Below are positions 1 through 5,077 of a stretch of DNA of 5,077 nt, in pieces. How positions within the stretch are numbered: the first letter of the stretch is position 1; each line of letters starts with the position of its first letter. Source of the DNA: Alphaproteobacteria bacterium (GTDB lineage: Bacteria > Pseudomonadota > Alphaproteobacteria > JABAAW01); contig JABAAA010000067.1 in the NCBI GenBank assembly GCA_014239005.1, forward strand, positions 1,620-6,696, in the 5' to 3' direction. The translations under genes were made by a program, and so were the position numbers. The notes under the pieces were generated by a model that saw nothing but the letters and a program-made list of their open reading frames with translations, ran no database searches and was not told the DNA's origin.

Positions 1-1713
1 TTCGAAGGACTTTCGCGCAACTTGGAACGCCGCTATCGCGAAACCGATTCGTCGGGCATCCGCGAAGAGCTCTCGCGCTATCAGAGCGATCAACCCTGTC
101 CCGCCTGTGGCGGCGCACGCCTGAAACCGCAAGCGCTGGCAGTGAAGATCGACGGCAACAACATCTCCGAGATCTCGGAGATGACGATTGCAGACGCTAA
201 GGGGTGGGCAGAAAACCTCTGCTCGAAATTGAAAGGGAAACAAGCCGCCATCGCAACGCCCGTCGTGCAAGAGATCGCCGCGCGCTTGCAATTTCTCAGC
301 GACGTCGGCTTGAACTACCTGACCCTGTCGCGGGCTGCACGAACGCTCTCCGGCGGCGAAGGACAGCGAATCCGCCTCGCCTCGCAAATCGGCTCAGGAT
401 TGACCGGCATCCTCTACATCCTCGACGAGCCCTCGATCGGCTTGCACCAACGCGACAACCACAAGCTGCTGGCAACGCTCAATCGACTGAAACGACTCGG
501 CAACACGGTCGTCGTCGTCGAACACGACGCCGAAGCCATGTCGACAGCAGACCACATCGTCGACATGGGACCAGGCGCAGGCAAGCACGGCGGCGAGATC
601 GTCGCAACGGGAAGCCTGGCAGAGATCGTGCGCAACACGAAAAGCCTCACCGGACAATACCTCGGCGGCACGAAATCGATCGTCATTCCGAAACGGCGCA
701 AGGTGGAAGGAGGACGCTTTCTCACGCTGCACGGCGCTCGGCACAACAACTTGAAAAAAGTCGACGCCGCCTTCCCCCTCTCAGCGCTAACCTGCGTCAC
801 CGGTGTCTCGGGCTCGGGCAAGTCGAGCCTTGTCGTGGAAACGCTGCAACGCCTGCTGGCGACGCGGCTCATGGGCGCGCGCGAGCAAGCGGGAGCGTTC
901 GACCGCGTCGAAGGTCTTTCGATGTTGGACAAAGTGATCGTGATCGATCAGTCGCCCATCGGACGCACGCCGCGCTCGAACCCCGCCACCTACACAGGAG
1001 CGTTCGCGCCAATCCGCGATTGGTATGCAAACCTTCCCGAATCGAAAATGCGCGGTTATGCACCCGGACGCTTCTCGTTCAATGTGAAGAGCGGACGTTG
1101 CGAAGCCTGTCAAGGCGACGGCGTCGTGCGCATCGAAATGCATTTCCTGCCCGATCTCTATGTCGATTGCGAAGTCTGCCGCGGCGCGCGCTACAACCGC
1201 GAGACGCTGGAAGTGCGCTATCGCACGAAGACGATCGCCAACATCTTGGCGATGACGGTCGAAGAAGGCGCCGCCTTCTTCCGCGCCGTGCCTTCCATTC
1301 ACGAGAAACTTTCCGCCTTGGACGCTGTCGGCTTGGGCTACATCGGCATCGGACAGCAGGCGACCACTCTTTCGGGCGGCGAGGCGCAACGCATCAAGCT
1401 GGCGCGCGAGCTTTCTCGGCGTGCGACGGGACGCACGATGTACATTCTCGACGAGCCGACGACGGGCTTGCATTTTGAAGACATCGCCAAGCTGCTGGGC
1501 GTTCTTCAGCGGCTGGTGGAGACGGGCAACAGCGTCGTCGTGATCGAACACAACTTGGATGTGATCAAGTGCGCCGACTGGATCATCGACATGGGTCCTG
1601 AAGGCGGCGATGGCGGCGGCGAAATCGTCGCCACAGGCACGCCCGAGCAAGTATCGACGGTCGCGCGCAGTTGCACCGCCCCCTATCTGCAGCGTGCGCT
1701 AAACGGAAGATAA
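1..1713 (+). CDS. uvrA: UvrA, excinuclease ABC subunit A (5' truncated by window edge)
   Basis: UvrA is the DNA-damage recognition ATPase of nucleotide excision repair. It acts as a cytoplasmic dimer that loads UvrB at lesions. The frame is open from base 1, so the gene starts outside the window; about 570 residues of a protein usually near 950 are present. Visible in order: a CxxC pair (97-108) in the signature/insertion region; ABC signature I LSGGEGQR (346-369); Walker [12 protein letters not shown] (from 418); the second-domain Walker [10 protein letters not shown] (802-828); the family block [19 protein letters not shown]; the C-terminal zinc module C-X2-C-X19-C-X2-C (1099-1179), with the same spacing as E. 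coli UvrA; signature [10 protein letters not shown] (1369-1392); and Walker [14 protein letters not shown] (from 1444). The protein ends normally with TAA at 1711-1713 and shows no frameshift. I see no clear terminator immediately after it. Wording such as IRDWYANLP and [10 protein letters not shown] resembles alphaproteobacterial UvrA, which is inference from memory. Confidence 0.98.
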   Translation, partial: FEGLSRNLERRYRETDSSGIREELSRYQSDQPCPACGGARLKPQALAVKIDGNNISEISEMTIADAKGWAENLCSKLKGKQAAIATPVVQEIAARLQFLSDVGLNYLTLSRAARTLSGGEGQRIRLASQIGSGLTGILYILDEPSIGLHQRDNHKLLATLNRLKRLGNTVVVVEHDAEAMSTADHIVDMGPGAGKHGGEIVATGSLAEIVRNTKSLTGQYLGGTKSIVIPKRRKVEGGRFLTLHGARHNNLKKVDAAFPLSALTCVTGVSGSGKSSLVVETLQRLLATRLMGAREQAGAFDRVEGLSMLDKVIVIDQSPIGRTPRSNPATYTGAFAPIRDWYANLPESKMRGYAPGRFSFNVKSGRCEACQGDGVVRIEMHFLPDLYVDCEVCRGARYNRETLEVRYRTKTIANILAMTVEEGAAFFRAVPSIHEKLSALDAVGLGYIGIGQQATTLSGGEAQRIKLARELSRRATGRTMYILDEPTTGLHFEDIAKLLGVLQRLVETGNSVVVIEHNLDVIKCADWIIDMGPEGGDGGGEIVATGTPEQVSTVARSCTAPYLQRALNGR

Positions 1714-1738
1714 ATTTTCCCAAGACCAGCCCTCCTGT

Positions 1739-1771
1739 GAATCCTCGTCGCATCCTTGTCGCATCCTCGCG
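1739..1771. repeat. Three tandem 11-bp imperfect direct repeats upstream of the ABC gene
   Basis: Three head-to-tail 11-bp units are visible: gaatcctcgtc (1739-1749), gcatccttgtc (1750-1760) and gcatcctcgcg (1761-1771). They share the core atcctcg/t. A period of 11 puts all three on the same face of the helix, and they end 13 bp before the candidate -35 box at 1785. Helically phased direct repeats next to a promoter are a common layout for response-regulator binding (OmpR/PhoB family). No regulator is in view, and chance similarity in GC-rich DNA remains possible. Confidence 0.4.
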
Positions 1772-1784
1772 CAACACAGCTCGC

Positions 1785-1813
1785 GTGACGCGGGCGGCGT
1801 TCTGTTGTAGACT
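1785..1813 (+). promoter_or_regulatory. Candidate sigma70-type promoter for the ABC gene, leaderless layout
   Basis: The -35-like GTGACG (1785-1790) and -10-like TAGACT (1808-1813) are separated by exactly 17 bp; each matches four of six consensus bases. Transcription would be expected to start six to seven bases after the -10 box, which is at the ATG at 1820. No Shine-Dalgarno sequence precedes that ATG, so a leaderless transcript fits both facts. This is inference from sequence only. Confidence 0.42.
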
Positions 1814-1819
1814 GTCGTG

Positions 1820-2569
1820 ATGGCGAGCGATGTTCTCATCACGATGCGCGGAGTGAGCAAGTCGTTCGGCGCGCTCTGTGCACTCGACGGCTTGAACCTG
1901 TCGGTCTCGCGCGGCGAGATCGTCGGCATCTTGGGTGCCAACGGAGCAGGCAAGAGCACGGCGATGCGCTTGGCGACGGGCTACTTGCCGGTCGATACAG
2001 GCACGATTCGCCTTGCCGGCTACGATGTTGCCAACAATGCGCGCGCAGCACGACGCAAGTTGGGCTACTTGCCTGAGGGAATGCCTCTGTGGGGGGAGAT
2101 GCGCGTCGATGCGTTTCTTTCCAGCATCGCCGCGTTGCGCGGCTTGCAAAGGGCTACACGAGAAGCTGCGGTCCTGCGCGTGATGAAGGCTCTTTCGTTG
2201 GAAGAGGTTGGCGAACGAGCGATCGATCGTTTGTCGAAGGGGTATCGTAGGCGCGTCGGCTTGGCGCAAGCTTTGTTGCACGACCCTGAAGTGTTGATTT
2301 TAGACGAGCCCAGCGACGGCTTGGATCCGAACCAAAAACATACCTTACGGAGAATGGTAAAAAACCTTTCTGCCCAAAAGGGCATATTGCTCTCGACGCA
2401 CGCGTTGGACGAAGTGGAGGCTTTGTGCGATAGGGCGGTGGTGTTGCACAACGGTAGGGTTGTCGCGGAGGGAACGCCGCGGTCCTTGGTAACGCACGCG
2501 CCGAAGAAAGCCTTGAAAGGAGAAGGAACGCTATTAGAGCAAGCCTTCCGAGCCTACACAACGCAATAA
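1820..2569 (+). CDS. ABC transporter ATP-binding protein, ABC-2/GldA-like
   Basis: This is a cytoplasmic ATPase subunit that would power an ABC-2 type membrane permease; the substrate is unknown. Counting from ATG 1820 (249 residues), Walker A GANGAGKST lies at about 39-47. The Q-loop position reads LPEGMPLWGEM with Glu in place of Gln, as is usual in the GldA/NatA-like group. The signature LSKGYRRRV is at about 138-146, Walker B VLILDEP with D-loop SDGLDP at about 158-169, and the H-loop histidine in STH at about 194. The C-terminus (GTLLEQAFRAYT) resembles the normal family ending, so the protein looks complete. A GTG directly in front (1817) could also start translation. ATG is preferred because of the promoter spacing; neither start has a Shine-Dalgarno. 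A permease gene, and often a GldG-like gene, would be expected downstream, but a restriction-modification cassette follows after 12 bp. It could be an orphan ATPase or one whose partner was displaced. Confidence 0.93.
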   Translation: MASDVLITMRGVSKSFGALCALDGLNLSVSRGEIVGILGANGAGKSTAMRLATGYLPVDTGTIRLAGYDVANNARAARRKLGYLPEGMPLWGEMRVDAFLSSIAALRGLQRATREAAVLRVMKALSLEEVGERAIDRLSKGYRRRVGLAQALLHDPEVLILDEPSDGLDPNQKHTLRRMVKNLSAQKGILLSTHALDEVEALCDRAVVLHNGRVVAEGTPRSLVTHAPKKALKGEGTLLEQAFRAYTTQ

Positions 2570-2574
2570 GGAAG
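2568..2574 (+). promoter_or_regulatory. Ribosome binding site of the methyltransferase, overlapping the ABC stop codon
   Basis: AAGGAAG lies 7 bases before the ATG at 2582 and shares two bases with the TAA stop of the ABC gene (2567-2569). It fixes the methyltransferase start and suggests translational coupling to the upstream gene on one mRNA. Confidence 0.7.
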
Positions 2575-2581
2575 TTTTTCC

Positions 2582-3436
2582 ATGTCGCAACAGCTTGCTG
2601 AACAACTGCCCTTTGAAGACAGGCACAGCAGCCAAGCCTACCTTGAGTGTCAGGACAATCGTATCTTCATGCGTTCTTTGGAGGCAGAAAGCATGAAGCT
2701 GATTGTCACCTCTCCTCCTTACAACATTGGCAAAGTCTATGAAAAGTCGATGTCCTTTTCTGCTTATATTGAACAACAGGCGAAAGTTATTGCGGATTGT
2801 GTAAGGATTTTACATCCGCACGGCTCGTTGTGTTGGCAAGTTGGCAATTATGTTAAAAACGGTGAAATTGTACCTCTAGATATTGCCTTCTACGAAATTT
2901 TTAAATCGCACGGATTAAAATTGAGAAACCGTATTGTTTGGCATTTCGAGCATGGTTTGCATTGTTCCAAAAGATTGTCGGGTCGTCATGAAACTATGTT
3001 GTGGTTTACAAAATCTGACGATTATACTTTTAATTTGGATTCTATTCGTGTTCCTTCCAAGTATCCGCAAAAAAAATACTTCAAGGGTCCCCGCAAGGGA
3101 TTGTTATCCTGCAATCCCTTGGGAAAGAACCCTGGAGATGTTTGGATTTTTCCCAATGTCAAGCATAACCATGTTGAAAAAACTGTTCACCCTTGTCAGT
3201 ACCCGATAGAGTTGGTCGAGCGTTGTGTTCTGTCCTTGACGAACGAAGGGGATGATATTTTTGACCCTTATGTTGGTGTCGGTACAAGTGTTATTGCTGC
3301 TGTCAAGCATGGTCGGCATGGGTGGGGTTGTGACATTGCCCCCCAATATATTGCGATTGCCAGGCAACGTTTGACATCTTTGCGTCAAGGTTCGTTGGGA
3401 ATGAGAGAGATGAATACACCTATTTACCGTCCTTGA
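2582..3436 (+). CDS. Type II site-specific DNA methyltransferase, beta class, probable N4-cytosine (R-M system)
   Basis: It transfers a methyl group from S-adenosylmethionine to the recognition site and so protects host DNA from the endonuclease encoded next to it. The 284-residue protein has catalytic motif IV TSPPYNIG at residues 43-50. Near the C-terminus it has motif X-like HPCQYPIELVERCV (203-216), AdoMet-binding motif I FDPYVGVGTS (228-237), and an acidic motif II residue in GCDIAPQYIAIA (Asp251). Motif IV before motif I with the target-recognition region between them is the beta-class order. An S-P-P-Y catalytic tetrad is typical of N4-cytosine enzymes such as M.BamHI and M.BglII, though some N6-adenine enzymes share it. 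From its partner I infer the target RGATCY, modified at the C. The gene is strikingly AT-rich (19 of 60 G+C at 2881-2940), unlike uvrA (38 of 60 at 421-480), which indicates transfer. It ends with TGA 23 bp before the endonuclease start. Confidence 0.93.
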   Translation: MSQQLAEQLPFEDRHSSQAYLECQDNRIFMRSLEAESMKLIVTSPPYNIGKVYEKSMSFSAYIEQQAKVIADCVRILHPHGSLCWQVGNYVKNGEIVPLDIAFYEIFKSHGLKLRNRIVWHFEHGLHCSKRLSGRHETMLWFTKSDDYTFNLDSIRVPSKYPQKKYFKGPRKGLLSCNPLGKNPGDVWIFPNVKHNHVEKTVHPCQYPIELVERCVLSLTNEGDDIFDPYVGVGTSVIAAVKHGRHGWGCDIAPQYIAIARQRLTSLRQGSLGMREMNTPIYRP

Positions 3437-3441
3437 GTAAC

Positions 3442-3447
3442 GGGAGG
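3442..3447 (+). promoter_or_regulatory. Shine-Dalgarno of the endonuclease gene with long spacing
   Basis: GGGAGG is a strong Shine-Dalgarno but lies 12 bases from the GTG start at 3460, longer than the usual 5-9. No other in-frame start lies between the in-frame TAG at 3448-3450 and the GTG. The distance plus the GTG codon should lower endonuclease translation relative to the methyltransferase. Confidence 0.5.
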
Positions 3448-3459
3448 TAGAAAAGAGTC

Positions 3460-4071
3460 GTGCGTATTGTTAGAAGATACTCTCATCTCAACGGCTGGGA
3501 GTATATGCATACGCACAAACCCGCCTTGTGGCATGAGATCGAATCTGTTATATCGTCTGTCGACGCTGATTCTTGTAAAACAAAAATTTCTCAAGAAAAA
3601 ACGATGATGGGAAAGCTTTTGTACGCTCCGCAAGCGATGAACAGTGCCTTTTCCAAAGAGTTCCAAAACTTGAACTGGCAAAGCCAAAAACAACCTTTGT
3701 GGGTCACAGAAGACGAATCTGTAACGCGATCTATTATTCGTTTGACCGAAGAAGAACAGAAGAGAACTATCGAAAAAAATGGCTTGACTCCGATCTTTTC
3801 CTACAATCAAACTGATTATGTCAAAGAAAGGATTGCTGTTGAAGTGCAGTTCGGAAAATACGCTTTTGTCGCTCACGATCTGTTTGTCAAACACATGGCT
3901 TTCTATGTGGGGGACATTATCGATGTTGGCGTAGAAATTCTTCCCATGAAGTCTTTGGAGCGCAATATGTCTTCGGGCGTTCCTTACTACGAAAGGGATT
4001 TGTTCAATATCCTTCGACAAGGAAGAGGAATTCCTGCGGTTCCTCTCGTGTTGTTGGGAATAGCTCAGTGA
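3460..4071 (+). CDS. Type II restriction endonuclease, BstYI/BglII family, predicted specificity RGATCY
   Basis: It cleaves unmethylated double-stranded DNA as a homodimer. I recognise the protein as a close relative of BstYI (R^GATCY): it has the same 203-residue length as I recall for BstYI, and matching blocks MRIV..YSHLNG at the start, SYNQTD, EVQFGKY, LFVKHMAFYV, DVGVEILPMK and RQGRG.PAVPLVL near the end. The catalytic set of the family (Asp...Glu-X-Gln, D84/E93/Q95 in BglII) appears here as D119, E128 and Q130, so the enzyme looks active. K133 and S172 are present. As I recall, these are the two BstYI residues whose change to Asn narrows specificity toward AGATCT, so retention of both favours the degenerate RGATCY site. 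Translation starts at GTG 3460, supported by the BstYI-like N-terminus. The gene is AT-rich like the methyltransferase (19 of 60 G+C at 3541-3600). It ends with TGA. No controller protein gene is visible. Confidence 0.95.
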   Translation: MRIVRRYSHLNGWEYMHTHKPALWHEIESVISSVDADSCKTKISQEKTMMGKLLYAPQAMNSAFSKEFQNLNWQSQKQPLWVTEDESVTRSIIRLTEEEQKRTIEKNGLTPIFSYNQTDYVKERIAVEVQFGKYAFVAHDLFVKHMAFYVGDIIDVGVEILPMKSLERNMSSGVPYYERDLFNILRQGRGIPAVPLVLLGIAQ

Positions 4072-4134
4072 CGCTTTTCATACCGTCTTCTTGAATCTGA
4101 AGGCGTGCACGCAAGCCTGCGACAACTCAACTCG

Positions 4135-4157
4135 ACCCAATCCAACCCAATCCAACC
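4135..4157. repeat. 10-bp tandem repeat, C-rich on + and G-tract-rich on - strand
   Basis: The unit acccaatcca occurs at 4135-4144 and 4145-4154, followed by a partial third copy (acc, 4155-4157). On the minus strand this gives five short G tracts (GG or GGG) separated by TT or ATT, a pattern able to form a two-tetrad G-quadruplex. It lies in the 3' trailer of the endonuclease gene. No function is demonstrated. Confidence 0.55.
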
Positions 4158-4212
4158 GCGTCTCCCAATTTTACCGCCACCCTTCACAAAAAAGTGATGT
4201 CCGTACACACTA

Positions 4213-4226
4213 TTGTGATTGGACTC
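4213..4226. repeat. 14-bp direct repeat, copy 1 (ttgtgattggactc)
   Basis: This is an exact 14-bp match to the copy at 4425-4438. Similarity reaches slightly further upstream, since both copies follow a cact motif within a few bases. Each copy precedes one of the two long C-rich-loop hairpins, here by 48 bases, which suggests a duplicated intergenic element rather than two unrelated signals. Confidence 0.6.
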
Positions 4227-4274
4227 CGCGCCTAGTGCGCGCAACAATCCCTTTGTCTTCACAAGAGACGTACG

Positions 4275-4317
4275 AGAAATCCCCGCGCCCCCTCCCCCCT
4301 CAAGCGCGGGGATTTCT
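4275..4317 (+). terminator. Hairpin 1: 14-bp perfect stem, C-rich loop, probable terminator of the R-M operon
   Basis: The left arm agaaatccccgcgc (4275-4288) and right arm gcgcggggatttct (4304-4317) are perfect complements around a 15-base loop made almost only of C and T. On the plus strand the G+C-rich base of the right arm runs into atttctttg, a short U-rich tract, so it can act as an intrinsic terminator about 200 bases past the endonuclease stop. The minus-strand exit is less U-rich. It shares stem and loop sequence with hairpin 2, so it is also a member of a repeat family. Confidence 0.65.
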
Positions 4318-4424
4318 TTGTACCCGGCACGAAGATCGCCTCACAGAGAAATTGCCGATTGAAAATCTTTGCAAAATTCTTCGTAGCAAGATTGTTCACC
4401 GAAAGTTGACCGATCCTCACGCAC

Positions 4425-4438
4425 TTGTGATTGGACTC
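4425..4438. repeat. 14-bp direct repeat, copy 2 (ttgtgattggactc)
   Basis: This is the second exact copy, 212 bp after the first, preceding hairpin 2 by 85 bases. Between this copy and hairpin 2 lies a small perfect stem-loop (4462-4477, loop tctt). Copy 1 has a similarly placed weaker stem around cttc (near 4251-4263), so the two units share their general architecture. Confidence 0.6.
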
Positions 4439-4523
4439 AACTTGGAGGCGATGCAAAGATATTCTCGTCTTCGAGAAAGTGACCATTCAAGAAACATTCA
4501 GGCTCTTTCGTCAAGACATCAAC

Positions 4524-4569
4524 AGAGATCCCCGTGCCGCCCCTCCCCCTCTAAGGCGCGGGGATCTCT
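4524..4569. terminator. Hairpin 2: 15-bp stem with one G-U pair, C-rich loop, probable terminator of aconitase / repeat element
   Basis: The left arm agagatccccgtgcc (4524-4538) pairs with ggcgcggggatctct (4555-4569) with a single T-G wobble around a 16-base loop of C and T ending in aa. With one bulged T (4570) the stem extends by caac/gttg. It lies 64 bases past the aconitase stop on the minus strand, where a terminator is expected, but neither exit has a strong U tract. Stem and loop are close to hairpin 1. Each arm carries an RGATCY site (AGATCC at 4526, GGATCT at 4562). Confidence 0.55.
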
Positions 4570-4633
4570 TGTTGGTACTTGGAGTCTCCCCTCCGCAGCC
4601 GCGCGCCTCATTCCCGTTCCCGCGCCGTCCTGC

Positions 4634-5077
4634 TCACGCAGCCGCTTGACTGTCGTCTCCTTTCGCCAGCCCGCGCAACACATAAGGCAGGATGCCGCCG
4701 TGCGTGTAATAGGCAAGCTCAAACGCCGTATCGATACGCACACGCAACCTCAGCGCTTGCTCCTTCCCGTCGCGCTTGAGCGTGCATGTCATCTCTCCGC
4801 GAGGTGTCAAAGCCTCCAAGCCCGACAGGTCGAAGGTCTCGTTGCCGTCGATCTTCAAGGACTCCGCCGAGACACCGTCCAAGAACTCCAACGGCAAAAC
4901 ACCCATGCCAACGAGGTTAGAGCGATGAATTCGCTCGAAGCTTTCCGCCATCACCGCACGCACGCCCAACAAACGCGTCCCCTTGGCAGCCCAATCGCGC
5001 GAGGATCCCGTGCCGTAAGCTTTGCCGGCAACGATCACCGTATCAACGCCCTCGCGTGTGTAGCGCATCGCCACCTG
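4634..5077 (-). CDS. acnA: Aconitate hydratase, IRP1/AcnA type, C-terminal part (5' truncated by window edge)
   Basis: Aconitase interconverts citrate and isocitrate in the TCA cycle and carries a 4Fe-4S cluster. The reverse-strand frame is open to the window edge (first codon CAG at 5077-5075), so only the last 147 residues of a protein usually near 900 are seen. The part present is the C-terminal swivel domain. It shows [21 protein letters not shown] with the active-site GSSRD segment (around 5008-4994), followed by [36 protein letters not shown] and the terminal [15 protein letters not shown]. These are hallmark AcnA sequences. The iron-sulfur cysteines and the start codon lie outside the window. 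The stop is TGA at 4636-4634. The gene is high in GC like uvrA, consistent with native chromosome, and is convergent with the R-M operon. Confidence 0.97.
   Translation of the reverse strand, partial: QVAMRYTREGVDTVIVAGKAYGTGSSRDWAAKGTRLLGVRAVMAESFERIHRSNLVGMGVLPLEFLDGVSAESLKIDGNETFDLSGLEALTPRGEMTCTLKRDGKEQALRLRVRIDTAFELAYYTHGGILPYVLRGLAKGDDSQAAA

Larger units (their letters stand above)
4072..4633. other. Non-coding, repeat-rich spacer between convergent R-M operon and aconitase
   Basis: This stretch of 562 bp has no convincing gene. Small open frames on either strand (65-75 residues) cross the repeats and have no recognisable domain. The region holds a 10-bp palindrome gcgtgcacgc (4103-4112), a 10-bp tandem repeat, a 5-bp stem cgcgc/gcgcg around a ctagt loop (4227-4241), a 6-bp stem ttctcg/cgagaa around tctt (4462-4477), a 14-bp direct repeat in two copies, and two long hairpins. 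Most of these are listed separately. I saw no tRNA-like or CRISPR-like structure. Confidence 0.7.

Noticed and set aside
204..1478. Long second open frame (424 codons) inside uvrA, same strand
   Set aside because: Its product is extremely Arg-rich and low in complexity, as expected from an out-of-frame reading of GC-rich coding DNA. The UvrA frame is unambiguous.
787..1650. 287-codon open frame antisense to uvrA
   Set aside because: It has no recognisable domain. It mirrors the codon-position GC bias of uvrA and is best explained as a shadow frame.
2513..2540. TTGAAA followed by TATTAG/TTAGAG as a promoter for the methyltransferase
   Set aside because: Spacing is only 13-15 bp and the -10 matches are weak. 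Co-transcription from the ABC gene is simpler.
3371..3400. Perfect -35 hexamer TTGACA at 3371-3376 as a possible internal promoter for the endonuclease
   Set aside because: No acceptable -10 box at 16-18 bp spacing (GTTGGG and neighbours), so I do not call a promoter.
3424..4020. 198-codon open frame antisense to the endonuclease
   Set aside because: No family resemblance and no Shine-Dalgarno, and it lies fully opposite a clearly recognised BstYI-like gene.
2582..4071. Avoidance of RGATCY sites within the R-M genes
   Set aside because: There are none, but only about one or two would be expected in 1.5 kb, so absence is not meaningful.
4065..4486. Two small minus-strand frames (65 and 75 codons) in the spacer, both containing ESNH
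   Set aside because: The shared ESNH is simply the translation of the 14-bp direct repeat, and the frames run through the hairpins. I see no ribosome binding site or domain.
4072..4633. CRISPR array or small tRNA gene in the repeat-rich spacer
   Set aside because: The repeats are only two copies with unequal spacing, and no cloverleaf could be drawn.

Overview
The window looks like chromosome of an alphaproteobacterium. The basis is the protein character of two truncated housekeeping genes at the edges: UvrA (about 63% GC in the one line I counted, positions 421-480) and an IRP1/AcnA-type aconitase. Phylum placement is inferred from remembered family sequences, not from a search.

Layout. 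Positions 1-1713 (+) carry the C-terminal ~570 residues of the excinuclease ATPase UvrA. A 100-bp gap follows, with three 11-bp direct repeats and a plausible sigma70-type promoter placed so that the next gene would be translated from a leaderless mRNA. Positions 1820-2569 (+) encode an ABC-2/GldA-like ATPase. Its expected membrane partner (permease, and often a GldG-like auxiliary protein) is not next to it. Instead, 12 bp after its stop codon, a conspicuously AT-rich two-gene cassette begins. It holds a beta-class DNA methyltransferase (2582-3436) and a 203-residue restriction endonuclease (3460-4071) that I recognise as a close relative of BstYI (BglII/BstYI family, RGATCY). Together they form a complete Type II restriction-modification (R-M) system. 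Its low GC (about 32% in counted 60-bp lines) against the high-GC flanks marks it as horizontally acquired.

Positions 4072-4633 are non-coding and rich in structure. They hold a 10-bp tandem repeat that is G-rich on the minus strand, a 14-bp direct repeat present twice 212 bp apart, and two long hairpins of 14-15 bp with nearly the same stem and the same C-rich loop. The two hairpins differ by a compensatory base-pair change. Positions 4634-5077 (-) are the C-terminal part of aconitase, convergent with the R-M operon.

How the parts work together. UvrA and aconitase are ordinary core genes. The R-M pair is a self-contained defence or addiction unit. The methyltransferase has a good ribosome binding site and an ATG. 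The endonuclease has a GTG and a long Shine-Dalgarno spacing, which would favour methylation over cutting. I see no controller (C) protein gene. The R-M genes probably ride on transcription from the ABC gene promoter, because I find no convincing promoter of their own. I see no wholly new system. The most unusual items are the position of the R-M cassette and the paired, covarying hairpin repeats.
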